A stretch of DNA of 64,000 bases from the NCBI GenBank assembly GCA_026705345.1, contig JAPPAV010000063.1, positions 1 through 64,000 on the forward strand, read 5' to 3'. Each line of letters starts with the position of its first letter. Within the stretch, counting starts at the first letter, position 1. This document shows positions 58,101 through 64,000 of the stretch, piece after piece. Both the position numbers and the translations under genes were made by a program. The DNA comes from Gammaproteobacteria bacterium. Its GTDB lineage: Bacteria > Pseudomonadota > Gammaproteobacteria > Pseudomonadales > Azotimanducaceae. The notes under the pieces are model-generated. The model did not search any database and was not told the origin of the DNA. It was given only the letters and a program-made list of their open reading frames with translations.

Positions 58101-59355
58101 GCCGGTGCAGAATTGACGCGCTTTCGGCGGCGATCCACCGGTAGCCGTTCGCGCTGGCCCGACTGCGGTACGCATCCATCAGCTCGAGCCACTCGGCGCT
58201 CGCTTGGTTGGCCGAGCCAAGCCAGCAGTTCCTGAAGCCGTCCAGGAAGGTGAGGTAGCACGGTATTACCGTTCGGCGGGCATAGATGCCGTGATCCCGT
58301 TGGACGCGGGCGGCGTCCATTGCGAAGGCGACCTCGGTTTCGCGGTTGAGATAACGGCGTTCGGCGGTGCGCAGAAGGTGCTGCATCAAGTCGCGGGATT
58401 CGGGCGTGTCGAGCCGGACGAGTGCGATCAGGGAGAGCGCAAACGATGCATGCTCGGGGAATACGTTGCGTTTTCGCGTGCCCGCCTTCTCGGCGGCGAT
58501 GGCGGCATCAATGTGCTGACGAGCGGCGGAATTGTCGCCCCGGAGCATGGCGATCATGGCACGCGTCGACGCGAGCCCGGTGTTGGCCGGCTTGGTGTCG
58601 CGGACCTCGTGGGGGAGTTCCGAAAACACGGCTTCGGCCGCGTCGAATCGCCCTTGCAGGATGCGGATATAGGCCATGTCGGCGGCATGGCGCGCCGGGT
58701 CCAGACTGAAACGGTGGCAAGCGAGGATTGCGGGTTCCGGCGGCGCTCCGAGGTGGAACGTGTAACGCAGACAACCGGTAAGGGCAATGTCGATGTAGCG
58801 CTCCGGCAATGTGGCCAGCACATCAACCGCAAGCGGGTCCGCCAGGAAATGCCACTCGTCTGCTGAGCCCTCGTCCCCTTCGAGCAGCGCGTCGAGATTG
58901 CCGAAGTCGCCGCGTATCACGTAGCAGCGGAACAGGGTCTCGAACAGGTAGCGGTCGATGCCGGGACGTGGCGCGGTGGCGCGGAAGGCCTCCAGGATGT
59001 TGCCAAGTCGGCCTTCCTGCTGCGCCCTGACGGCCAGGGACACGGCCCAGCTTCGTGTTGCCGCGACCCCGACGTTCGGGGACGGCCGTCGAATGGCAAT
59101 CGCGGCATCGATTAGTTCGTCGTTCGCCCGCCGCACATCTGCTTGGGTCAGGTTGCGGCCGAGCAGCTCGACACTCGCCTGTGCCAGGACCTTCGCGGTG
59201 CGGTTCACACCGATGCCGTGGGGCGCGACGACGCCGTAGGCTTGCGCGACGAGGCGGGCGGCGGGCGAGAGGGCGGCGTAGGGGTCGGCGTCGAACCCGG
59301 CGTTCAGCACTTCCGTTGGTTCAGCCACGCCACAATCGTCCTTGATTTCGTTCAC
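55108..59355 (-). CDS. SNF2/Rad54-family DEAD-like helicase with long N-terminal region
   Basis: 1,415 residues from GTG 59355 (VNEIKDDCGVAEPTEV); the track start at 59508 reads through a dispersed repeat and is unlikely. Residues 1 to about 450 contain helical, TPR-like sequence (HAADMAYIRILQGRFDAAEAVF). The SNF2 ATPase starts near residue 950: ADDMGLGKTVQTLSVLL (Walker A), VVLDEAQAIKN (DEAQ box), TGTPIQNNLMDL, then helicase C with VLVFSQFVRHLKLVEDYL, LISLKAGGTGLNLT and DRAHRIGQTRPVTIYRL. Such bacterial Swi2/Snf2 proteins act on protein-DNA complexes, for example stalled RNA polymerase (RapA), or in defence; the substrate is unknown. The N-terminal region is unlike RapA. Confidence 0.9.
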   Translation of the reverse strand: MNEIKDDCGVAEPTEVLNAGFDADPYAALSPAARLVAQAYGVVAPHGIGVNRTAKVLAQASVELLGRNLTQADVRRANDELIDAAIAIRRPSPNVGVAATRSWAVSLAVRAQQEGRLGNILEAFRATAPRPGIDRYLFETLFRCYVIRGDFGNLDALLEGDEGSADEWHFLADPLAVDVLATLPERYIDIALTGCLRYTFHLGAPPEPAILACHRFSLDPARHAADMAYIRILQGRFDAAEAVFSELPHEVRDTKPANTGLASTRAMIAMLRGDNSAARQHIDAAIAAEKAGTRKRNVFPEHASFALSLIALVRLDTPESRDLMQHLLRTAERRYLNRETEVAFAMDAARVQRDHGIYARRTVIPCYLTFLDGFRNCWLGSANQASAEWLELMDAYRSRASANGYRWIAAESASILHRLVELSGADSVGLPDPQPLLDELGIETLAVLEAPMAAWERSLKALEQLAYDARNQGRENKATSAPVEKRLVWDVHRYYDNVDVTPREQRRNKNGSWSKGRRVALKRLAEQAASMDHLREEDLAAAAAVTVRRSWGRVDYELGIRGLYALAGHPHVFNESGEPIDVVRREPELHIDEGSDGLVVVAIDPHGWDAEGEYGITLASDNRIEVTRFTDDHRRLFDVVPPEGLKFPADGKSRLLEAVSALVSQVRVQSDAGPVAGAAEVPADSEPWVRLEPFEAGLSVAILVEPIADSGICFGSGQGGATVFANRDGEHVQARRDLGKERSALTRLVARCPRLVTQPTEYAPLVLPEPLECLELLEQLDAAEARCKWPKGEPFRIVARHSTPSLSLTVKPAEQWLQTSGKLVVDGSRVLDLKRLFALLEANPRSRFLELEGGEFIALTAAFRRQLDDLVSLSTPAAKGAMRLHSLAASSLDDLFEEAEVDGDDGWQQMRADLEAARSFEPELPSTLQAELRPYQVDGYRWLARLSRWGAGACLADDMGLGKTVQTLSVLLDRAPGGPALVVAPTSVVANWVDESRRFTPTLNVKVYTGSVASRAPLLDDPAAFDLYVTTYGLLQNDVDALAAISWHSVVLDEAQAIKNPLTKRARAARRLPAGFRVVTTGTPIQNNLMDLHSLFSFLNPGLLGSREKFRSNFGEPVELDDNDEARNRLRRIIAPFMLRRLKTDVLDDLPERTEITLHVTLSSEEAALYEVLRERALEQLQAAREGNSDAGDGERFQLFAHLTRLRLACCNPKLVTDSPASAPPSSKLETFAETLAELLENRHKVLVFSQFVRHLKLVEDYLNEQGISYQYLDGATSAKARSERIAAFQAGHGDVFLISLKAGGTGLNLTAADYVIHLDPWWNPAVEDQASDRAHRIGQTRPVTIYRLVTEGTIEEQIVDIHHRKRDLADRLLEGADAAGRLSTEELLELLRQPVSPVGSNGSAESADAAVVAT

Positions 59356-59455
59356 AACCGATTGCTGTCCACGATACCAAAGATGACGGTCGCCACGCCA
59401 AGATCGCAGGGGCGACGCTTGTCGTCGGCCGTTCTGGATGCGTCGGGAGGTCGGG

Positions 59456-59483
59456 CGGGACGGGACAAGCCCGTCCCCTACGG
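59456..59483. repeat. Dispersed GGGACGGG hairpin repeat, copy 4
   Basis: Identical in sequence to the 37967 copy (arms GGGACGGG/CCCGTCCC, loop ACAAG, then CTACGG). It lies in the 248-bp gap between the FAD-monooxygenase stop and the helicase start, both on the minus strand; the rest of the gap shows no gene. Confidence 0.8.
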
Positions 59484-59603
59484 GCGAGACACCAGCATCG
59501 CCACGCACGTCTATCGCGCGTGGTTAGATTTGGAAGGAGAATGGCCCCGATCGTGGCTTGTCGAAAGACCACGGTGCCGGTCCGACTCAACGCCAATGCG
59601 AAC

Positions 59604-60797
59604 TCATTCGTCCCTTTGCGACTGAACCGCTTCAAGGGCGTCGTATCGGTACAGATCACCCGTGGTTCGCCCTGCCACACGGGTGGTTGCCCGGTTGCGC
59701 AGCCACGCCTTGAACCCGGCTAGGTGGAACAGCGTGGCGTTGCGTCGGGATCCGCGCTGGACCCGCGCCGTTCGGTCCCGGCGCAGACGTTCGTAGCGTT
59801 GCAGTGCCGTCGGAACGTCCTGGTCGCCCGCCACGCATCCCGCCAGGACCGCGGCATCCTCGATGGCCATCGCCGCGCCTTGGGCCATGAACGGTAGTGT
59901 CGGGTGGCAGGCGTCGCCCAGCAGGGTGACCCGTCCCTCGCCCCAGCGGGGCATCGGCTCGCGATCGTGCAACGCCCATTTGAACAGGGAGTGGCTGTCC
60001 ACGTTGTCGATCAGCCGGCGGATGTCGTCGTGCCAGCCGACGAAATCCGCGGCGAACTCCGCATGGTCGCCGCGTTCCGTCCAGGACTCGACTTCCCAGC
60101 CGGACTTTTCGATCACGCCAACGCAGTTGACGAGTTCGCCGCGTCGGACGAAGTAGTGAACGAAGTGTCCCCCGGGACCCCACCAGGCCGAGGCCATCGG
60201 TCGAATCATACCGGGGGACAGTCGCTCGGTCGGTACCAGGGCTCGCCACGCGACACAGCCGGTGAAACGTGGGCTGTCATTGCCCCAGAGGCCGGCGCGA
60301 ACCACCGAGTGGATGCCATCGGCACCGACGAGCAGGTCTCCATCGGCGTCGCCCGTGACCGCCGTCAATCCCACCTGCGTATCGCGGTGGCCGAAACTTC
60401 GCACGGCGGCGTCCCGGAGGAGGGCGATGTTCGGGCTCGCGAGCGCCGCATCCACCAGTACGCGCAACAGGTCGGCGCGGTGCATGTGGTAGTAGGGGAA
60501 CCCGAAGCGTCGTACGGCCTCCTCGCCCAAGGCCGACTGGCCGATGACCCGGCCGGTTCGCCAGTTCCTGAACTGGATTGCCTGGGGCTGGAAAGCGGCG
60601 GCGCGAAGCGGTCCTTCCAGTCCGAGATCGTGCAGTACGCGCGTGCAGTTGGGCGACAGTTGAATGCCGGCACCGACCTCGCCGAACTGCCGGGCTTGCT
60701 CGAACACCGTGACGTCGTGGCCTCGTCTGGCGAAGCACAGGGCGGCGGCGAGTCCCCCGATTCCGCCGCCGGCAACCAGCACCTTCAGGGGGCGCAT
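59604..60797 (-). CDS. FAD-dependent aromatic-ring hydroxylase, salicylate-hydroxylase-like
   Basis: 397 residues of the group A flavoprotein monooxygenases. FAD-binding GGGIGGLAAALCFARRG at the N-terminus, VGADGIHSVVRAGL (DG motif) in the middle, and GDACHPTLPFMAQGAAMAIEDA binding the ribityl chain. Best family relatives are salicylate 1-hydroxylase and 3-hydroxybenzoate 6-hydroxylase, which use NAD(P)H; the substrate here is unknown. Divergent from hen1 with 87 bp between starts. Confidence 0.9.
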   Translation of the reverse strand: MRPLKVLVAGGGIGGLAAALCFARRGHDVTVFEQARQFGEVGAGIQLSPNCTRVLHDLGLEGPLRAAAFQPQAIQFRNWRTGRVIGQSALGEEAVRRFGFPYYHMHRADLLRVLVDAALASPNIALLRDAAVRSFGHRDTQVGLTAVTGDADGDLLVGADGIHSVVRAGLWGNDSPRFTGCVAWRALVPTERLSPGMIRPMASAWWGPGGHFVHYFVRRGELVNCVGVIEKSGWEVESWTERGDHAEFAADFVGWHDDIRRLIDNVDSHSLFKWALHDREPMPRWGEGRVTLLGDACHPTLPFMAQGAAMAIEDAAVLAGCVAGDQDVPTALQRYERLRRDRTARVQRGSRRNATLFHLAGFKAWLRNRATTRVAGRTTGDLYRYDALEAVQSQRDE

Positions 60798-60884
60798 CCG
60801 CTTATTCCCGCCTCGGTGCGAGCACGATGGGTTCGACGGAACGCTGTCCGGGCTGCATCATGTGCAGCTTAACAGCCTGTCCGA

Positions 60885-62243
60885 GTGCAACTCGTGCTGC
60901 TCACGATCTCGACCACGCATAGCCCGGCCACCGATCTGGGCTACCTCCTGCACAAGAATCCCGCGCGGGTCCAGGCTTTCGAGTTGTCGTTCGGCAAGGC
61001 GCACGTGTTCTACCCCCAGGCGTCGGAAGAGCGCTGCACGGCGGCCTTGCTGCTCGATGTCGATCCCATTGGGCTGGTGCGGGGGCGCGGCTCGATGTCG
61101 ACGGACTACGTCAACGACCGGCCGTACGTCGCCTCGTCCTTTCTGAGCGTCGCCATCGCCCGGGTGTTCGGCAGCGCCTTGGGCGGTCGCTGCCGGGACA
61201 GGCCGGAACTCGTCGGCAAGCCGTTGCCGCTCGTTGCCCGGATCGCTGCGCTGCCTTGCAGGAGCGGGGACGACGTGCGGGAACTCTTCGAACCGCTGGG
61301 CTATGAAGTGGGCCTTGAACCTGCCGACAACGCGAGCGGCAACTACCGGGACGTCACGTTGACTGGCCGCAAGCCGTTGGCCGAGTTGCTGACCCATCTC
61401 TATGTGCTGATCCCGGTGCTGGACGGCCGCAAACACTACTGGGTGGGCGATGCCGAGGTGGACAAGCTCATCGCCCGGGGGGAAGGCTGGCTGGAGGATC
61501 ATCCACGCCGGGATCTCATCGTGCGGCGCTATCTCAAGCAGCGGGGCAACCTGGCCAGCGATGCGTTGGCGCGTTTGGCGGACGACGAGGACGCGGGTTC
61601 CCCCGATGGCGACGACCGACCCGGCGCGGAGGCGTTTGTGTCGCTGGCGGATGCCCGTCTGGCGGCGGTCGCCCGCGCGTTGAAGGAAAGCAACGCCGCG
61701 CGCGTCATCGACTTGGGATGCGGGGAGGGGCGGTTGGTCGAGCAACTGCTGGCAGACCCGCAGTTCCAGGAGATCGTTGCTGTGGACGCCTCCGTCCGGG
61801 CGCTGGAGACGGCCAGCCGCCGTCTTCGGTTGGATCGCATGCCGGAACGGCAGCGGCGGCGGGTCAAACTGCTGCAGGGGACGATGACCTATCGCGACCG
61901 GCGCATGCAGGGCTTCGATGCGGTGGCCGTGGTGGAAGCACTGGAGCATCTCGACCCCGAACGGCTCGCGACATTCGAACGGGTGCTGTTCGAGTTCGCC
62001 AGGCCGGAAACGGTGGTCGTCACCACGCCGAACCGAGAGTACAACGTCAAGTATCCGGACATTCCCGCAGACGGCCTGCGCCATAAAGACCACCGGTTCG
62101 AATGGACACGGGCGGAGTTCGCGGCCTGGGCCGATGCGGTGGCGTCAGCGCATGGCTACTCGGTAGCGTTCGAACCGGTGGGCGAGGTTGACGAGGCGCT
62201 CGGCGCACCGACCCAGATGGGAGTGTTTAGGCGATGCGCATAG
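60885..62243 (+). CDS. hen1: RNA 3'-terminal 2'-O-methyltransferase Hen1
   Basis: 452 residues from GTG 60885 (MQLVLLTISTTHSPATDLGYLLHK, the typical Hen1 start, quoted in part). N-terminal Pnkp-binding domain to about residue 240, then a SAM methyltransferase with VIDLGCGEGRLVEQLL, the metal-binding ExxEH motif in VVEALEHLDPERL and HKDHRFEW. Bacterial Hen1 methylates the 2'-OH at the cleavage site of damaged RNA before Pnkp ligates it, so that the repaired RNA resists renewed cutting. It overlaps pnkp by 10 bp and forms a complex with it in characterised systems. Confidence 0.95.
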   Translation: MQLVLLTISTTHSPATDLGYLLHKNPARVQAFELSFGKAHVFYPQASEERCTAALLLDVDPIGLVRGRGSMSTDYVNDRPYVASSFLSVAIARVFGSALGGRCRDRPELVGKPLPLVARIAALPCRSGDDVRELFEPLGYEVGLEPADNASGNYRDVTLTGRKPLAELLTHLYVLIPVLDGRKHYWVGDAEVDKLIARGEGWLEDHPRRDLIVRRYLKQRGNLASDALARLADDEDAGSPDGDDRPGAEAFVSLADARLAAVARALKESNAARVIDLGCGEGRLVEQLLADPQFQEIVAVDASVRALETASRRLRLDRMPERQRRRVKLLQGTMTYRDRRMQGFDAVAVVEALEHLDPERLATFERVLFEFARPETVVVTTPNREYNVKYPDIPADGLRHKDHRFEWTRAEFAAWADAVASAHGYSVAFEPVGEVDEALGAPTQMGVFRRCA

Positions 62244-64000
62244 AGATTCCCGAATACTGTCTCGTCGTTCTCGTCGGCGCATCGGGTTCCGGCAAGTCGA
62301 CTTTCGCGGCCAAACACTTCGCTCCCACGGAGGTGATCTCGTCCGACACGTGCCGGGCACTGGTGAGCGACGATGCCAACGACCAGTCGGCTACCCGGGA
62401 TGCCTTCGAGTTGCTCGAGTTCATCGCCCGAAAGCGTCTTGCGGCTCGACGTCTCACCGTCGTGGATGCGACCAACGTCCGTCCCGAGGACCGCGCCAAG
62501 CTCGTTCGCCTGGCCCGCGAGTTCCACGCCTTCGCGGTTGCCGTCGTGTTCGATCTGCCGGAGCGCGTTTGCCAGGACCGCAATGCCCAGCGGCCGGATC
62601 GCGACTTTGGCCCGCGAGTGGTACGCAACCATATCCGTTTGCTTCGTCGGTCGCTGAAGCGGCTCGGACGCGAGGGTTTCCGCTATCGGTTCCAGTTTCG
62701 TTCCGAGGGTGAGGCGGACGCTGCGGTCCTGGAACGTCAGCGCCTGTGGACGGACCGGCGCGACGACGCGGGTCCGTTCGACATCATCGGCGACGTGCAC
62801 GGCTGCGGCGACGAGTTGGAAGCCTTGCTTGGCGAACTCGGCTACCTCGTCGGGAGGGGCGTAGAGGGCTATGCAATCTCCCACCCCGAGGCGCGAAGGC
62901 TCGTGTTCCTCGGCGACCTGGTGGACCGGGGTCCCCGAGTCGCGGATTGCCTGCGGCTGGTGATGGACGCCGTCGCCGACGGCGTGGCGTTGTGCGTTCC
63001 CGGGAACCACGAGACCAAGCTGCTGCGCCACCTGCGCGGACGGCGCGTGAGGCTGACCCACGGTCTCGACGGAACCGTCGCCCAACTGGAGGCGGAACCG
63101 GCGGCGTTCCGCGACCGCGTCGCAGAGTTCATCGACGGCCTGGTCAGCCACTACCTCTTCGACGGCGGCAAACTCGCGGTCGCGCACGCGGGCATGAAGA
63201 ACGACATGCTCAACCGGTCGTCGGGCGCGGTACGGGAGTTCGCGCTTTACGGCGAAACGACGGGGGAGACCGACGAGTTCGGCTTCCCGGTGCGCTACGA
63301 CTGGGCGAGCGAATACCGCGGCGAGGCGATGATCGTGTACGGCCACACGCCGGTCGCCGAGGCGGAGTGGGTGAACGGAACGATCTGCATCGACACGGGA
63401 TGCGTGTTCGGCGGCAAACTCACCGCGTTGCGCTATCCGGAACGGGATCTCGTTTCCGTGCCGGCGGCGAAGGTCTACTACCCGGCCACCGGTCGACCAC
63501 TGACGCCCGACGCCGATGCCCACAACGCCGACGCGCCCGGAGACATCCTCGCCATCGACGATGTCCTCGGCAAACGCATCGTCGATACGCGGCTTGTCCC
63601 CAACATCACGGTCCGGGAGGAAAACGCCGCAGCGGCGCTCGAAGTGATGAGTCGGTTCGCCATCGCCCCGAACTGGCTCATCTACCTGCCGCCGACGATG
63701 TCGCCCTGCGCGACGAGGGGCTCCGGCGATCTGTTGGAGCATCCGGCGTCCGCGTTCGGCTACTACCGCACCAACGGCGTGGACCGGGTGGTCTGCCAGG
63801 AGAAGCACATGGGCTCCCGGGCGATTGCCGTGGTTTGCCGAGACGCCGACGTCGCCCGGACTCGCTTCGGCGCGGCGGGCGGGACCGCCGGTATCATCTA
63901 TACGCGCACCGGTCGACGGTTCTTCAGCGGACAACTTGCCGGCTTCGAGCAGCAGGTGCTGGAACGGCTTCGGGCTGCGGCGGGCCGCTGCGGACTCTGG
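62234..64000 (+). CDS. pnkp: Polynucleotide kinase-phosphatase-ligase Pnkp, 3' end outside window
   Basis: Missing from the track because it runs off the right edge; ATG 62234 lies inside the end of hen1 and 589 residues are visible of about 850 expected. Kinase domain (about 1-170): VGASGSGKSTFAAKHF and VVDATNVRPEDR. Phosphatase of the binuclear metallophosphoesterase type (about 185-420): IIGDVHGCGDEL, FLGDLVDRGPRV, VPGNHE, VYGHTPVAEA. The ligase domain begins near 480 with the nucleotidyl Lys524 in QEKHMGSR. The enzyme heals 5'-OH and 2',3'-cyclic phosphate ends and, with Hen1, reseals RNA cut by ribotoxins. Confidence 0.95.
   Translation, partial: MRIEIPEYCLVVLVGASGSGKSTFAAKHFAPTEVISSDTCRALVSDDANDQSATRDAFELLEFIARKRLAARRLTVVDATNVRPEDRAKLVRLAREFHAFAVAVVFDLPERVCQDRNAQRPDRDFGPRVVRNHIRLLRRSLKRLGREGFRYRFQFRSEGEADAAVLERQRLWTDRRDDAGPFDIIGDVHGCGDELEALLGELGYLVGRGVEGYAISHPEARRLVFLGDLVDRGPRVADCLRLVMDAVADGVALCVPGNHETKLLRHLRGRRVRLTHGLDGTVAQLEAEPAAFRDRVAEFIDGLVSHYLFDGGKLAVAHAGMKNDMLNRSSGAVREFALYGETTGETDEFGFPVRYDWASEYRGEAMIVYGHTPVAEAEWVNGTICIDTGCVFGGKLTALRYPERDLVSVPAAKVYYPATGRPLTPDADAHNADAPGDILAIDDVLGKRIVDTRLVPNITVREENAAAALEVMSRFAIAPNWLIYLPPTMSPCATRGSGDLLEHPASAFGYYRTNGVDRVVCQEKHMGSRAIAVVCRDADVARTRFGAAGGTAGIIYTRTGRRFFSGQLAGFEQQVLERLRAAAGRCGLW

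Noticed and set aside
59356-59508. N-terminal extension of the SNF2 helicase
   Set aside because: It translates the dispersed repeat (GDGLVPSR) and intergenic sequence; GTG 59355 is the more likely start.
62156-63934. 592-residue minus-strand ORF at the right end
   Set aside because: Antisense shadow of pnkp, whose kinase, phosphatase and ligase motifs are all on the plus strand; pnkp was missing from the track only because it has no stop in the window.

Overview
The window reads as a contiguous piece of chromosome from a high-GC gammaproteobacterium, probably an uncultivated lineage. The main evidence is the block from about 1.5 to 15.3 kb (proS, an HU protein, an FmdB-type zinc ribbon, aspS, yebC, ruvC-ruvA-ruvB, tolQ-tolR-tolA-tolB-pal-cpoB, queE, queC). 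This order is the one known from Pseudomonas and relatives, except that ybgC is missing between ruvB and tolQ. The tRNA-Lys gene encodes its own CCA end.

Layout. 0-1 kb: the 5' part of an apparent fusion of a GPP34 (GOLPH3-like) domain to a cytochrome P450, divergent from a small ABM-fold monooxygenase. 1.5-15.3 kb: the conserved housekeeping block, with many 4-bp stop/start overlaps. 15.4-31.2 kb: an accessory lipid/polyketide block. It holds a SulP transporter with STAS and cyclic-nucleotide-binding-like domains, translationally overlapped with a 3,415-residue type I polyketide synthase (KS-AT-DH-cMT-ER-KR-ACP-KS-AT0). An opposing three-gene set follows (free-standing ACP, Sfp-type phosphopantetheinyl transferase, alpha/beta hydrolase), then an amidohydrolase. 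31.3-34.4 kb: a defence/stability patch with an AAA-DUF4143 ATPase, the remains of a FitAB-type toxin-antitoxin pair joined to a cytochrome c gene fragment, an intact VapBC pair, and the tRNA-Lys gene. In Pseudomonas tRNA-Lys lies directly after queC, so the 19 kb between them here looks like inserted accessory DNA.

34.5-37.8 kb: an M20 amidohydrolase, a short-chain dehydrogenase and a gamma-butyrobetaine-hydroxylase-like dioxygenase. 38.0-51.6 kb: the most unusual region, a tightly packed head-to-tail array of four paralogous proteins of about 1,120-1,145 residues. Each has an ABC-2-permease-like membrane half, an M1-aminopeptidase-like half in which I find no HExxH zinc motif, and a C-terminal golvesin/carbohydrate-binding-like domain. 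One copy carries a frameshift, and no ATPase gene is nearby. 51.6-60.8 kb: an SRPBCC-PDZ protein, an APH(6)-like kinase, an alpha-carbonic anhydrase without an evident signal peptide, a Uma2-family nuclease with a heptad tail, a large SNF2-type helicase and a FAD monooxygenase. 60.9-64 kb: the bacterial RNA-repair pair hen1-pnkp, with pnkp running off the right edge.

A short dispersed hairpin repeat (arms GGGACGGG/CCCGTCCC) occurs at least four times, mainly between convergent genes; one copy has been incorporated into the C-terminus of proS. The window contains no rRNA, CRISPR array, integrase or transposase that I could recognise. No gene-free stretch exceeds 300 bases.
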